This document shows positions 29,049 through 41,910 of a stretch of 64,000 nucleotides of DNA, piece after piece (the first letter of the stretch is position 1; the number at the start of each line of letters is the position of its first letter). The notes beneath the pieces were generated by a model. That model made no database searches. It saw only the letters and a program-made list of their open reading frames with translations, and was not told the origin of the DNA. The DNA comes from CAVPMN01 sp963706425 (GTDB lineage: Bacteria > Actinomycetota > Acidimicrobiia > Acidimicrobiales > Acidimicrobilacustridaceae): contig CAVPMN010000001.1 in the NCBI GenBank assembly GCA_963706425.1, positions 620,001 to 684,000 on the forward strand. The letters run 5' to 3'. A program made the position numbers and the translations under genes.

Positions 29049-31028
29049 TCACTGCGGGGCCAGCAACAGCACGGACAGCGGCGGCAGGGTGAGGGTGAGG
29101 CTGTGGGGGCGGCCATGCCACGGCGTGTCGTCTGCCTCGACGGACCCCTTGTTGCCCACCCCGCTGCCGCCGTAGGCCTCGGCATCACTGTTGGCCAGCT
29201 CGATCCAACGACCACCGATCGGCACCCCGACGCGATAGCCCGTCCGGGGTACCGGGGTGAAGTTGCACACCGCCAGCACCTCACGACCCCCCGCGGAGCG
29301 CCAGGCGCCGTTGCCCTCGGCGCCGGCGACGCGCGCCGGAAGGCGCAGGAAGGCCAGGACGCTCGCCGTCGAGTCGGAGGCGTCGACCCAGTCGAACCCG
29401 GCGGGGTCGGCGTCGAGCTCGTGCAGGGCCGGCTCGGCGCTCAGGAGGCGGTTGAGGTCGCGCACCCACTGCTGGACACCCCGATGCTCATCGTGCTCGA
29501 CCAGCTCCCACCACAGCTGGAGGTCGTGGTTCCACTCACTCGGCTGAGCGAACTCGTCGCCCATGAACAGCAGCTTCTTCCCGGGCTGTGCGTACATGTA
29601 GCCGTAGAGCAGGCGCAGGTTGGCGAGCTGTTGCCAGCGGTCGCCGGGCATCTTCTCCAGCAGCGAGCCCTTGCCGTGAACGACCTCGTCGTGCGAGAGC
29701 GGCAGGCAGTAGTTCTCGGTGAAGGCGTAGATCGCCCGGAAGGTGAGCTCGGAGTGGTGGAAACGGCGGTGGATCGGCTCGTGTGCGAGATAGCGGAGCG
29801 TGTCGTGCATCCATCCCATGTCCCACTTGAAGCCGAACCCGAGCCCGCCGACATCGACGGGACGAGACACCATCGGCCATGCCGTCGATTCCTCGGCGAA
29901 GGTCTGGATGCCGGGGAATTCGCCGTAGGCCATCTCGTTGAGCTTCTTCAGGAACCGGAGCGCGCCCAGGTTCTCGTTGCCACCGTGTTCGTTCGGGATC
30001 CACTCGCCCTCCCGGCGCGAGTAGTCGAGGTAGAGCATCGACGCCACCGCGTCGACCCGCAGGCCGTCGGCGTGGTAGTGGTCGAGCCAGAACGCCGCGC
30101 TCGACAACAAGAAGCTGCGCACCTCGTGGCGGTCGTAGTTGAAGATCAGGCTGTTCCAGTCGGGGTGATGGCCCTTGCGCGGATCGGCGTGCTCGAAGAG
30201 GTGGGTGCCGTCGAAGAACCCCAGGCCGTGCTCGTCGGACGGGAAGTGCGACGGCACCCAGTCGAGAAGCACGCCGATGCCCCGCTGGTGCAGCGCATCG
30301 ATGAGCGCCATGAAGTCCTCGGGCGGGCCGAAGCGGGCCGTGGGTGCGAAGTAGCCCGTGGTCTGATAGCCCCACGAGCCGTAGAAGGGATGTTCCATCA
30401 CCGGCATGAGCTCGACATGGGTGAACCCCATCTCGGCCACGTAGTCGGCCAGCTCAGGGGCGAGCTCGAGGTAGTTGAGTGAGCGGTGCTCGCCGACGGC
30501 GTGGCGCCACGATCCGAGATGCAACTCGTAGATCGATATCGGTCGGTCGAGCGCCTGGCGCTGCCGCCGCTCGGCCATCCAGCCGGCGTCGTTCCACTGG
30601 TAGTCGAGGGCCCACGCGCGCGACGCGGTGAGCGGGGGCTGTTCGGCGTAGACGGCAAAGGGGTCGGCCTTGTCGACCGAGTAGTCGCGTGCTCTCGACT
30701 CGATGTGGAACTTGTAGCGATCTCCGGGCGATACGTCGTCGATCGAGCCCTGCCAGATGCCCGAGTCGTACTGCGGCTCGAGGTGGTTCGCTTCGCGGTT
30801 CCACCCGTTGAAGTCGCCGATCACCGAGACCCGCCGGGCGTTGGGTGCCCACACCCCGAAGACCGCCCCGCCCGGCACCAGATGGCAGCCGAGCTTGTCG
30901 TAGAGGCGAACGTGAGCGCCCTCGTTGAACAGCCAGATGTCGTCGGCCGTGACCCACGTGTCGGCACCCGGGCGGCTCGGACCGGTGGTGCTCTCGGGGT
31001 TCGGGCGGGCCGGGGAGGAATCAGTCAT
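29049..31028 (-). CDS. glgB: 1,4-alpha-glucan branching enzyme
   Basis: 659 residues from ATG 31028. A short disordered start is followed by a CBM48 domain ([21 protein letters not shown]) and the GH13_9 barrel: [20 protein letters not shown], nucleophile Asp in [18 protein letters not shown], acid Glu in FAEESTAWP, and [14 protein letters not shown]. These are diagnostic for GlgB, which creates alpha-1,6 branches in linear glucan. The start overlaps the malQ stop by 8 bases, so it is translationally coupled as the last gene of the glgE operon. In the GlgE route it branches the linear chains made by GlgE. Confidence 0.95.
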   Translation of the reverse strand: MTDSSPARPNPESTTGPSRPGADTWVTADDIWLFNEGAHVRLYDKLGCHLVPGGAVFGVWAPNARRVSVIGDFNGWNREANHLEPQYDSGIWQGSIDDVSPGDRYKFHIESRARDYSVDKADPFAVYAEQPPLTASRAWALDYQWNDAGWMAERRQRQALDRPISIYELHLGSWRHAVGEHRSLNYLELAPELADYVAEMGFTHVELMPVMEHPFYGSWGYQTTGYFAPTARFGPPEDFMALIDALHQRGIGVLLDWVPSHFPSDEHGLGFFDGTHLFEHADPRKGHHPDWNSLIFNYDRHEVRSFLLSSAAFWLDHYHADGLRVDAVASMLYLDYSRREGEWIPNEHGGNENLGALRFLKKLNEMAYGEFPGIQTFAEESTAWPMVSRPVDVGGLGFGFKWDMGWMHDTLRYLAHEPIHRRFHHSELTFRAIYAFTENYCLPLSHDEVVHGKGSLLEKMPGDRWQQLANLRLLYGYMYAQPGKKLLFMGDEFAQPSEWNHDLQLWWELVEHDEHRGVQQWVRDLNRLLSAEPALHELDADPAGFDWVDASDSTASVLAFLRLPARVAGAEGNGAWRSAGGREVLAVCNFTPVPRTGYRVGVPIGGRWIELANSDAEAYGGSGVGNKGSVEADDTPWHGRPHSLTLTLPPLSVLLLAPQ

Positions 31029-33153
31029 CGACCATCCCGTTCGCTCGCGCGTGCGCGGTGAGCCTGCTCGACTGGAGCAGCGCCAGGTCATCGTGGACGG
31101 CCTCGTCGCCGGCGAGCGCCGCCAACGAATCCCGCATCCGTTGCACCCAGTTGGGGCGGTCGACGGTGGTGCCCGGGATGTTGTGCGGATCGGTCTCACC
31201 CCAGAGGTCGTCGAGGGCCACCAGCATCGAGGCCGCAGCACTGGCGCCCACATGTCGAAGCACGCCTCTCAGCAACTCGTGCTCTCCGCCGGGCTCCTCG
31301 AGCAGCCCCCGCTCGGCGAGGAAGCGCATGAGGTTGGCCACCGCCTGCTCGCGTTCGGCCCGCGCCACCGCGGCTTGCGTGTCGTCGAGCAGGCCGGCGT
31401 CGTGGCGAAACGTGATGTCGAGTCCCCGCAGGAAGCCGGTGAAGGTGGGCGTGTCGTGGGTGTTGAGCGACGCCAGCGAATGCGCTGCGGGCGAGCCGAG
31501 CTCGGCGCCCGGCCATCCGGGAAGCTCGAACTGCGCGACGTACATGCCCGACAGCCCGTGACGGTCCATCGCGTCGCGGATCTCGTCGGGAACGGTGCCC
31601 AGGTCCTCGCCGACGACCAGGCAACCGCTGCGATGGGACTCGATGGCGATGACGGCGAGCAGCTCCTCGCGCGGGTAGCCCACGTAGACGCCGTCTCGCG
31701 CTCCCATGCCGTCAGGCACCCAGTAGAGCCGGTGGAGCTGCATGACGTGGTCGAGCCGGAGCATGCCGGCGGCCGACATGTGATGGCGCAGGCACGCGGC
31801 GACGTGGCGATGTCCGTCGGCGCGGCTGGCGTCCGGTGCGAGAGGCGGGAAGCCCCAGTTCTGCCCCTCCGTGAAGAAGTCGTCGGGAGGGGCGCCGGTG
31901 GCCGTGCCCCAGGCGAACAAGTCGTGGTCGCGCCACGTGTCGTAGCCGTCGCCGTGGGCGCCGACGGGCAGGTCGAGGTAGAGGCGCTGGTCGCGGTCGC
32001 GCAGCCGGGCGGCGAGCTCGGTCATCTGGCGATGCATCGCGAACTGGGCATAGAGGTGGAGATCGACGTGCGCATGGTCGAGATCGGCCTCGTCGATCTC
32101 TCCCTTGCGCGATCGGTCGGGCCACCCGTGCCAGCCGGTGCCGTACTTCGCCACCGCGCCACGGAAGCGGGCGTAGTCGACCGCATCCGGACGTTCTGCG
32201 AGGAACCGCTTGTAGGCGGCCTCCTCGGCGCCTGGATCATCGAAGAACGTGGTGGCCAGCTCGGCCAGCACCTGGTGGGCCAAAGCCCCCTGCCGGCGGT
32301 AGTCGAAGTGCTGGAGGGCCCGGAGCTCGGCGATCTCGCGTTGGGTCTCGGGCGCATCGAGCACCGACCGTGCCCGCGGGCTGCGCGCCAGCTCGGGGAC
32401 CCGCTCGAGGTCGAGATAGAGCTCGTTCCAGAACCGGCGGCTGACCGGCGCGTAGGGACTGGGGTCGAACGGCTGGTCGAGGTAGGCGGCCAGCAACGGC
32501 AGCGTGCCCACCACCCGGCCGCCGACCGGGTGCAACCACTCGCCCAGTGCCTGCAGGTCGCCCACGTGAGGACCGATGCCCAACTCGGCCCGGAGGCTGT
32601 AGACGGGCGCGAACACTCCCCACGTGCGCTCGTCGTGCGCCGGTTCGACCACCCGCTCCGGGGCCACGAGCAGCGCGGCCTCGTGGCGACGGCCGCCGAG
32701 CTCAACCGACATCCGGTGGCAACCCACCGGCAGGTGGCCGTCGATCTCGACCTGGTGCACCTGGGCACCGCCGTCGAAGTCGTGTCGGTCGATCACCGGA
32801 CGCGAGGTCAGATCGAGATCCCACCCGAGCACATCGCCGTCGTCGACGGTGATCTGGACCCGTCCGAGGCGCGGCGCTCCCCGTTCGGGAACCGTGACCG
32901 TGAACCGCAGCGGCGCGCCGGTCCACATCACCACGACCGGCTCGACCGCGCGAAGCATGCGTCGCCGAAGATGAGCTCGCAACGCGTCGAGGTCATCGGG
33001 GCCCTCGATCTCGACGCCGCTGGCGCGGAGCACGGCGACCAGGGCCGCCGGTGAGGCCTCATGGAGCACGCCACTCGTGTCCCAGTAGCTCGGTTGCACG
33101 CCGGCCCGCGCCGCCAGCGCGCGCAGATCGGGAGGCAGGTCGTCGCTAGCCAT
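31021..33153 (-). CDS. malQ: 4-alpha-glucanotransferase (amylomaltase, GH77)
   Basis: 710 residues. An actinobacterial-type N-terminal extension of about 180 residues precedes the GH77 domain. Signature segments are [15 protein letters not shown] (nucleophile), [13 protein letters not shown] (acid) and [12 protein letters not shown]. It transfers maltodextrin segments between chains and can release glucose. Encoded between treS/mak (16 bases upstream) and glgB (8-base overlap). It adjusts the length of maltooligosaccharides for GlgE and GlgB. Complete and in frame. Confidence 0.93.
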   Translation of the reverse strand: MASDDLPPDLRALAARAGVQPSYWDTSGVLHEASPAALVAVLRASGVEIEGPDDLDALRAHLRRRMLRAVEPVVVMWTGAPLRFTVTVPERGAPRLGRVQITVDDGDVLGWDLDLTSRPVIDRHDFDGGAQVHQVEIDGHLPVGCHRMSVELGGRRHEAALLVAPERVVEPAHDERTWGVFAPVYSLRAELGIGPHVGDLQALGEWLHPVGGRVVGTLPLLAAYLDQPFDPSPYAPVSRRFWNELYLDLERVPELARSPRARSVLDAPETQREIAELRALQHFDYRRQGALAHQVLAELATTFFDDPGAEEAAYKRFLAERPDAVDYARFRGAVAKYGTGWHGWPDRSRKGEIDEADLDHAHVDLHLYAQFAMHRQMTELAARLRDRDQRLYLDLPVGAHGDGYDTWRDHDLFAWGTATGAPPDDFFTEGQNWGFPPLAPDASRADGHRHVAACLRHHMSAAGMLRLDHVMQLHRLYWVPDGMGARDGVYVGYPREELLAVIAIESHRSGCLVVGEDLGTVPDEIRDAMDRHGLSGMYVAQFELPGWPGAELGSPAAHSLASLNTHDTPTFTGFLRGLDITFRHDAGLLDDTQAAVARAEREQAVANLMRFLAERGLLEEPGGEHELLRGVLRHVGASAAASMLVALDDLWGETDPHNIPGTTVDRPNWVQRMRDSLAALAGDEAVHDDLALLQSSRLTAHARANGMVDD

Positions 33154-33168
33154 CAGACCGGCTGTTGC

Positions 33169-36100
33169 TCACGACGCTCCACCCGCGTCGCCGCCGCTGG
33201 CTTCAAGGACCTGCAGCGCCCCGTTGAGCGGGATCTCGGCCCAATGCGGGCGGAAGCTCAGCTCGTAGCGGACCTCGTAGAGCGCCTTGTCGAGGGTGTA
33301 CGCGGTGAGCAGCGTGCTGATGTCGGCGGGGCTCGACGGCAGGAAGGTGGTGCCCTCCGCCGTGTCGACATAGCCGGTGAGATAGCGGATCGTGACCCAC
33401 GTCTGCCACGCGAGGCCCATGCGTTCGAGCCAATGGTGCTGGTCGGGTTGCACGAGGCCGCGCTCCTGGTAGGAACGCAGCGCCGCGGCCACGACGTACT
33501 GGAACGACCGGGCCATACCGGCCACGTCGGCGAGCGAGCACCGCTTGATGCGCCGCTCGGTGGGCGACTTCGATGGCTCGCCTTCGAAATCGATGATGAC
33601 GAAGTCGCGACCGGCGTGCAGCACCTGGCCGAGATGGAAGTCGCCGTGCACCCGGATGCGGGAGGCGTCGAACCGATGCTTGGTGAGCGACGAGAAGACG
33701 GCGTGGATCTCGCTCTCGGACGCGAGCAACCGCTCGGCAGCCTCTCGGGTGGCGTCGTCGAGCTTCGGTAGCGACTGACGGGCCATCTGGAGCGTCGGCC
33801 GCACCTGGGCCCGCATCGACTGGTAGATCCCCCGCTGCGAGAGGGTGGTGAACGCCTCGGGGGTGAACGCGTCGTCGCCATCGGACGACAGGGCGACATG
33901 GAGCTCTGCGGTGCGTCGTCCGAGGAGCTCTGCGGAGTCGAGGTAGGGCCCGATGGCCTCGGCGATCGGATCGGGGGGCATGTGGCCGATCAGGTCGGCC
34001 ACGCTGCTCCAGGGTGGGATGTCGAAGCCGTCAGCCGGCAGCACTGCGCCGGCCCGCTCGTAGAACAGCCCAAGGGCGTCGAGCGTGTAGTGCCAGGCGT
34101 CGCCCTCGTTGTGGACGTATTCGAAGAGGACCGCGAGGGTGCGCGGCTCGCTGCCGGCGTGGTGGTACTCGAGGGCGCCGAGCAACGGTGCGGCATGCGG
34201 GAACAACGCATGGTCGGTGAGGTAGCGACCGATCTCGAGATCGGGGTTCACGCCCTCCTGCGCCCGCCTGAACATCTTCATCACGATGCTGTTGCCGAAC
34301 ACGGCGGAGCTGTTCGACTGCTCGACGGTGAAGATCTGCACCGACAGGTCGTCGGCGGCGGCGACGACCTTCTTGAAACGCGGCGTGGTCGAGGTGCGCA
34401 GCACCCCGTTGCTGCGCCGAGTTGAACGAACGCCGGCCACGGAACGAGGCCAGCGTCGCCTCCATGAAGGTTGGGTCGACGACTGCGTCGAAGAGCAGCA
34501 GACGCTCGCTCGACTTCTCGGTGCGCACCCATGCCACACCGGCGTTCGGGTGATCGGCCAGCACCTGCTCGCCCACCGTCGCGTTGGCGACCGTGAGCGG
34601 CAGCACGTAGGTCTCCGGCTCCCCCTCGGAGTACTCGACCTGGACGAGAAGCACGAACGCGCCCGGCTTGCCGTGGCCGACCGAGGTGGGAATCTGGTCG
34701 ACGATCTCGGTCGACCTCATGGTGCGGGCCTTGCCTGCGAACCACCGGTTGTGCACCAGGAACCCGCCCAGCGCCCGCTCGACCTCGCGGCGGGTGGTGC
34801 CCCGGAAGAGGTTGCGCCACTCACCCGGCGCGACGAGCTCGGGGAGATCGTGTCCGTCGTGGAACACGGGATTGCCGTCGGCCCGTTGCGAGGTCAACGA
34901 GAACCAGTAGAAGCCATAGGGACCGAGGGCCAACTGGTAGGGCGCGTCGTAGATGTGCGCGAACTCGGTGCCGCCGAAGAGCTCGATCGGCACCGCGCCT
35001 CGGTACTCGTGCAGGTCGAGTTGCACGCTCTGGGCGAACCTCGACAGGTTCGCGACCACCAGCACCGTCTCGTGCTCGTCGCGTCGGATGAACGCCAGCA
35101 CCTTGGCGTTCTCCGGATAGAGGAACTCGATCTCGCCCCGGCCGAACACCCGGTGCTGGGCCCGCAGGGCGATGAGTCGGCGCATCCACCACAGCAGCGA
35201 GCTCGGGTTCTGGCTCTGGGCTTCGACGTTGACCGTTTCGTAGTGGTACTCCGGGTCGATGATCACCGGCAGGTAGAGCTGCTGCGGGTTGACGTCGGAG
35301 AATCCCGCGTTGCGATCGGGACTCCACTGCATCGGCGTACGGACGGCGTCGCGGTCGCCGAGATACACGTTGTCGCCCATACCCAGCTCGTCGCCGTAAT
35401 AGATCACGGGGGTGCCGGGCAGAGCGAACAGCAGCCCGTTCATCAATTCGATCTTGCGGCGGTCGTTCTGCATGAGCGGGGCCAGCCGTCGGCGGATGCC
35501 GAGGTTCACCCGTGCCTGCGGATCGGCGGCGTAGCTGCGGTACATGTAGTCGCGCTCTTCATCGGTCACCATCTCGAGCGTGAGCTCGTCGTGGTTCCGC
35601 AGGAAGATCGCCCACTGCGCCTTCTCGGGGATGTCGGGTGTCTGTTGCAGGATGTCGATGACCGGATAGCGATCCTCCATCCGCAACGCCATGAACAGGC
35701 GCGGCATGAGGGGGAAGTGGAAGGCCATGTGGCACTCGTCGCCTTCGCCTTCGCCGAAGTAGGCGACCGCGTCCTCTGGCCACTGGTTGGCCTCACCCAG
35801 CAGCATGCGGCCCGGATAGTTCTGGTCGATGTGGGCCCGTAGCTCACGCAGGAACTCGTGGGTCTCGGGCAGGTTCTCCCCGTTGGTGCCGTCGCGTTCG
35901 AACAGGTAAGGCACCGCGTCGAGACGCACTCCGTCGACGCCCAGATCGAGCCATCGGTCGACCACGCGGAGCATGGTCGCCCGCACTTCGGGGTTGTCGT
36001 AGTTGAGATCGGGCTGGTGGGAGAAGAAGCGGTGCCAGTAGTAGGCACCCGCCACGGGATCCCACGCCCAGTTGCTGGTCTCGTAGTCCTCGAAGATCAC

Positions 36101-36543
36101 CCGCACTTCGGGATAGCGGTCGGGGTCGTCGCTCCACACGTAGAAGTCGCGCCAGCGGCTGCCCGGCTTGGCCCGTCGGGCGCGTTGGAACCAGGGATGC
36201 TGATCGCTCGTGTGGTTGAGGACGAGCTCGGTGATCACCCGCAGGCCACGCTGGTGCGCCTCTCGCATGAAGCGCTTGAAACTGCGCATGTCTCCGTAGG
36301 CGGTGTTGATGCCGCCGTAGTCGGCGATGTCGTAGCCGTCGTCTCGCAGAGGGGAGGGATAGAAGGGCAAGAGCCACAACGCGGTGACGCCGAGCTGCTG
36401 GAGGTAGTCGAGCTTGGCGGTCAACCCGGCGAAGTCGCCGACGCCGTCGCCGCTCGAGTCGCCGAACGCGCGGACGTGCAGCTCGTAGATGACGGCGTCC
36501 TTGTACCAATCGGCGTCTGCGTCGGCGTCGGGAAGGCGTTCGG

Positions 36544-36547
<4 letters not shown>
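33169..36547 (-). CDS. treS: Trehalose synthase-maltokinase fusion (TreS-Mak), frame broken near 34415
   Basis: N-terminal about 550 residues: GH13_16 trehalose synthase (DGVRLDAVPYL, LGEANQWPEDAV, LRNHDELTLEM), which interconverts trehalose and maltose. The remainder is a maltokinase: an N-terminal cap (FLVHNRWFAGKARTM) and a kinase core with RVHGDFHLGQVLH and VIIDFEGEPSKSPTER (Brenner-type catalytic and Mg loops). It makes maltose-1-phosphate for GlgE. One extra base near 34415 (CTCGGCGCAGCAACGGGG on the coding strand) breaks the kinase; without it the product is about 1125 residues, the size of natural fusions. The start overlaps glgE by 4 bases (ATGA). Confidence 0.9.
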
Positions 36548-38559
<2,012 letters not shown>

Positions 38560-38580
38560 ACCCGCACCATTGTTACCCGG

Positions 38581-38663
38581 TGGCGGGCCGCGCTGGTGAG
38601 CGGGGCCGCCAGGGATCAGCGCGCGGCCAGTGGCGGGCCGCGCCAGAGATCAGCGCGCGGCCA
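38581..38663. repeat. Short direct repeats between glgE and the lipoprotein gene
   Basis: TGGCGGGCCGCGC occurs at 38581 and 38631, and GATCAGCGCGCGGCCA at 38614 and 38648. The second pair runs into the 3' end of the lipoprotein gene (stop at 38650). The blocks can fold on themselves (GGCCGCGC with GCGCGCGGCC), so they may terminate transcription of the lipoprotein gene before the glgE promoter. Confidence 0.55.
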
Positions 38664-39630
38664 CCTGCCCGGAGTCGGGATGGACGATCAGCGTCGACGC
38701 GTCGACCACCTCGAAGTCACTGCCGCGGATCTGGTTGAGGGTGCGCAGCGCGTCGTTGTCCCAACGCTCGTCCGGCGCCCCGCTCAGGTACCACGCCGAC
38801 CCGTTGTCGGCGACGATCGCACCGTGGGTCTGCAGGGCCACGATGATCGGGCGCACCTGGGGACCGAAGGCGTCGGGATCGACCGTCGGCTTGAGCCGCA
38901 GCCACGTGCCCATCGGGGGTGTGTTGAGGTCGGTGGTGGCGCCCGCCTGGTGCCGGGCCGGCCACACGTAGCTGCGCTGGGTGCGCGGCACGGTGATGCG
39001 GATGGCGTGGTCGACCACCCCGGCGGCCACCTCGTCGTAGCGGACGAGCCCGGGGTAGACCGGCAGTCCGGCGGCGTCGGCCGAGGTCCAGCCCGCCGGC
39101 CGCATGGCGTTCGAGCGCAACTCGAACACCGCGCCGGATCCGGCTCGCCAGCTGCCATCGCCGTTCGGATAGGTGCTCCAGGTCTCGTAGAGGCGGCAGT
39201 GCTGCTGGTCGATCACCAGGATGTGACGGTCTCCGGTCGACGCCGGCCCGCCCTCGATGGGGGCGTCGGCCGGGATCGGATAGGGGCCCGGGTCGCTCTC
39301 GTCGTCGTAGTCGAAGGTGATCGGCACGAACGGCTGGGTGGGCGGGATCTTCACGTAGGGGATGCCGATCGGCCCTCCGGCCCACAGCCCCGACCCGAAG
39401 TCGGCCTTCAGGCGACCGGTCGATCCGATGGTCGTGATGTAGCCGGCCGAGCGGGCGTGCCTGGGCAGGCCCGTCACATCGGCATGCCAGTAGTTGTCGG
39501 CCGGCATGTTCGGGCACGACACCGGTGGGGCCGGTGGCACCACCACGACCGGCAGGCAGCCCGCCGCCACGATCGCCATGGCGAGTGCGAGTGCGAGGGC
39601 GACACGGGACGATCGGGTGCGACGGACCAT
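38650..39630 (-). CDS. Secreted lipoprotein of unknown function
   Basis: 326 residues. The signal peptide has a basic start (MVRRTRSSR), a hydrophobic core and a lipobox VAAGC, so Cys25 would be lipidated and the protein anchored outside the membrane. The mature part is rich in Pro, Gly, Trp and Tyr, with IDQQHCRLYETWSTYPNGDGSW, VDHAIRITVPRTQRSYVWPARH and HGAIVADNGSAWYLSG. This combination resembles a secreted protein family common in actinobacteria and some carbohydrate-related proteins, but I cannot name an activity. The neighbours (glgE, YhhN) give no clear clue. Confidence 0.7.
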   Translation of the reverse strand: MVRRTRSSRVALALALAMAIVAAGCLPVVVVPPAPPVSCPNMPADNYWHADVTGLPRHARSAGYITTIGSTGRLKADFGSGLWAGGPIGIPYVKIPPTQPFVPITFDYDDESDPGPYPIPADAPIEGGPASTGDRHILVIDQQHCRLYETWSTYPNGDGSWRAGSGAVFELRSNAMRPAGWTSADAAGLPVYPGLVRYDEVAAGVVDHAIRITVPRTQRSYVWPARHQAGATTDLNTPPMGTWLRLKPTVDPDAFGPQVRPIIVALQTHGAIVADNGSAWYLSGAPDERWDNDALRTLNQIRGSDFEVVDASTLIVHPDSGQVAAR

Positions 39631-39685
39631 CTCGTCGCGTATCGACGCCGGCCGCCTCCGGCTTGAGGGACCGGCGATTGGTCGA

Positions 39686-40321
39686 TCAGACCAGCGAGAG
39701 CACCAGCCCGATCTGGCCGAGGTGGTAGGTGATCATGATGGCCACTCGGCCCTTGGGCAGCGTGGTGACGAAGCGATTCCACGCGATGAGCGCGTCGGAC
39801 GAATAGAAGAGCGACGCCCCGACGATGGCGAAGAGGTTCCGCGTGCCGAACGCGCTCGCCACCATGAGGGAGATGACGGCGATGTAGGCCGTGACGGGAA
39901 CGGCGAGACCAGGCTCGTCGCCCGCCCGCACGGCCCGCAGGATGCGTGCGCCGATGAACACGATGGCAAGGAGCACGACCGCCAGGCCGATCACGAACCA
40001 CAGGCCGGACTGCCCGCGGAGCTGCAACCCGACCACGTAGCCCAGGTGTCCGACGAGGAACGCCGCCAAGCCGGCCACGAAGAGGTTGCGAGGCAGCATC
40101 AAGAAGACATCGCCGGCCAGGGAGAACACCAGGGCCACCACGAACGCCACCCGGACGGCGTCGTCGACCGGGTTGATGGCGAGCGCGGCGGCGATCAGCA
40201 CCACCATGGTGAGCGGCTTGGCGACGTACTCGACACCTCGTTGGTCGCGGTAGACGGCGATCCAGTCGACGACGGCCACGACGAGCGTGAGCACGATCAG
40301 CAAGGCGGCGGCGCCGGACAT
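39686..40321 (-). CDS. YhhN family membrane protein (lysoplasmalogenase-like)
   Basis: 211 residues and eight hydrophobic segments. AKPLTMVVLIAAAL, FSLAGDVFLMLP, GHLGYVVGL and LFYSSDALIAWNRF are the YhhN/TMEM86 landmarks, including conserved Asp residues within membrane helices. Characterised members hydrolyse lysoplasmalogen vinyl-ether lipids. The ATG shares one base with the TGA of the ferredoxin reductase gene (TGATG). The cotranscription with reductase and ferredoxin hints at ether-lipid or isoprenoid metabolism; this is inference. Confidence 0.8.
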   Translation of the reverse strand: MSGAAALLIVLTLVVAVVDWIAVYRDQRGVEYVAKPLTMVVLIAAALAINPVDDAVRVAFVVALVFSLAGDVFLMLPRNLFVAGLAAFLVGHLGYVVGLQLRGQSGLWFVIGLAVVLLAIVFIGARILRAVRAGDEPGLAVPVTAYIAVISLMVASAFGTRNLFAIVGASLFYSSDALIAWNRFVTTLPKGRVAIMITYHLGQIGLVLSLV

Positions 40322-41520
40322 CAGAGCTCCCGAGCCCGTTCGATCGCCTCGGGCCAGCTCACCTGATCGGCGACCAGCTGACGCAGCTGCATCACGTGGC
40401 GGGGCCGGTTGAACCCGAGCACACCACTCGCCACGCCGTCGCGGCCATAGAGCACCACGAATCGCTTCTCGTCGAACGACCCGTGCACCAGCTCGACATC
40501 GTGGTCGGCCCCGCTGCGACCGGCGAGTTGGATCTTCCGGTCGTACTGGTCGCTCCAGAACCAGGGCACCGGATCGAACGGCTGGGCGTTCGATCCGTCG
40601 GCCAGCAGGCGACGGGCGGCGGCCTCCCCTTGTTGTACGGCGGTCTCCCAGTGCTCGACACGGAGCAGCTCGCCGTAGCGTGCGCTCGGCCAGCGGGCCA
40701 GGTCGCCGGCGGCGACCACCCCCGGAGCAGCCAGCAACGTCTCGTCGCACACCACGCCATCGGCCAACTCGAGGCCGCTGCCCTCGAGCCACGCGGTGTT
40801 CGGTGTGACACCCACACCGACGACCACAACGTCGGCCTCGACGCTCGTGCCGTCGTCGAGCGTCACCGCTTCGACCCGTTGCGATCCGACGAACCCGGTG
40901 ATGCCCGTGCCGAGACGCAGGTCGACACCGTGCTCGCGGTGCAGATCGGCACACACCTCGCCGATGATCGGGCCGAGGGCCCGTTCGAGCGGAACGTCGG
41001 CCACCTCGAGCATGGTCACCTCGTGGCCCCGTTCGCGGCACGTGGCGGCCACCTCGGCGCCGATGAACCCAGCCCCGACCACGACGACCCGCCGGGGCCC
41101 TGCGTCGAGGTGGTGGCGCACGGCCAGGCAGTCGTCGAGCGTCCGCAGCACGTGCACCCCCTCGAGGTCGGGCTGGCCGGGCAGCCGTCGGGCGGAGGCG
41201 CCGGTGGCGATGACCGCAGCGTCGAAGGCGACGGCGTCGCCGCCCGCCAAGGACACCGTCCGGCGGTCGAGATCGAGGCGCTCGGCGCGCTGCCCGAGGT
41301 GCCAGTCGATGCCGAGATCCTCGTTGGCGGCCGGCAGCACGATGCGGTCGGGCTCCCACTCCCCCGCCAACACCTGCTTGGAGAGCGGCGGTCGGTCGTA
41401 GGGGCGATTCGGGTCGGCGTCGATGACCGAGATGCGCCCCTCGAACCCCTCCCGCCGCAACGTGTGCGCCGCATGCATGCCGGCGACCGACGCGCCGACG
41501 ATGGCGACCGACCCGATCAC
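40321..41520 (-). CDS. FAD-dependent ferredoxin reductase
   Basis: 399 residues. FAD-binding GxGxxG-type motif at the start (IVGASVAGMHAAHTLR), NAD-binding motif VVVVGAGFIGAEVAA, and the second FAD segment VVAAGDLARW. The layout is that of the reductases that serve P450s and Rieske oxygenases (rubredoxin/putidaredoxin reductase group). It sits 64 bases after a 3Fe-4S ferredoxin gene on the same strand, and the two plausibly form an electron-transfer chain from NAD(P)H. Candidate customers in the window are the KshA-like oxygenases at 46.7 and 53.2 kb. Confidence 0.88.
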   Translation of the reverse strand: MIGSVAIVGASVAGMHAAHTLRREGFEGRISVIDADPNRPYDRPPLSKQVLAGEWEPDRIVLPAANEDLGIDWHLGQRAERLDLDRRTVSLAGGDAVAFDAAVIATGASARRLPGQPDLEGVHVLRTLDDCLAVRHHLDAGPRRVVVVGAGFIGAEVAATCRERGHEVTMLEVADVPLERALGPIIGEVCADLHREHGVDLRLGTGITGFVGSQRVEAVTLDDGTSVEADVVVVGVGVTPNTAWLEGSGLELADGVVCDETLLAAPGVVAAGDLARWPSARYGELLRVEHWETAVQQGEAAARRLLADGSNAQPFDPVPWFWSDQYDRKIQLAGRSGADHDVELVHGSFDEKRFVVLYGRDGVASGVLGFNRPRHVMQLRQLVADQVSWPEAIERAREL

Positions 41521-41584
41521 CGGGTCGCGCCGACCGAGAACCGGCGACCTACCGGCTCAGCTCCCATCGGCTCAGGCCCCACGG

Positions 41585-41776
41585 TCAGTCTTCGATCGAG
41601 ATGGCCTGTTTCGGACAACGCTGCACCGCTTCTTCCACCTTCGGACGCAGCTCCTCGGGAGGCGTCTCCTGCAACACGTAGAGGAAGTCGTCGTCGCGCA
41701 CCTCGAACACCTCGGGCGCGATGCCCATGCACACGGCGTTGCTCTCGCACAGGTCAAAGTCGACCACGACTCGCAT
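41585..41776 (-). CDS. [3Fe-4S] ferredoxin
   Basis: 63 residues. Three cluster Cys are present: Cys10 and Cys16 in CESNAVC, and Cys54 in RCPKQAI. The position of a fourth Cys is taken by Ala (Val-Cys-Met-Gly), so a 3Fe-4S cluster is expected, as in P450-linked actinobacterial ferredoxins. ATG 41776 has AGGAG nine bases upstream. The leader carries several CTGACG half-sites (41791-41807), so a repressor probably controls it along with the divergent CoA-transferase gene. It is cotranscribed with the reductase gene downstream. Confidence 0.9.
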   Translation of the reverse strand: MRVVVDFDLCESNAVCMGIAPEVFEVRDDDFLYVLQETPPEELRPKVEEAVQRCPKQAISIED

Positions 41777-41790
41777 GTCGGTTCTCTCCT

Positions 41791-41895
41791 CGTCAGGCTG
41801 ACGTCAGGGCGTCATCTTGCCTCACCCGATGATGGATCGCGTCGACCGGCGGCCCCCACCGGGCGTCCGACCTCGCATATCTGACGGGTCGTCAG
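41791..41895. promoter_or_regulatory. CTGACG/CGTCAG half-site cluster in a divergent promoter region
   Basis: Half-sites: CGTCAG 41791-41796, the palindrome CTGACGTCAG 41798-41807, CGTCAT 41810-41815, and CTGACG-GGT-CGTCAG 41881-41895 flanked by ATA and TAT to give a near-symmetric 23-mer (41877-41899). The last abuts TATCGT (41897-41902), a -10-like element 8 bases before the CoA-transferase ATG. The first group sits just upstream of the ferredoxin start. Likely operators for one TetR-like repressor controlling both directions. Confidence 0.65.
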
Positions 41896-41910
41896 GTATC
41901 GTTCCCGGCC

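Noticed and set aside
30925..33054. 709-codon plus-strand open frame over malQ and glgB
   Set aside because: Antisense shadow; malQ and glgB are intact on the minus strand.
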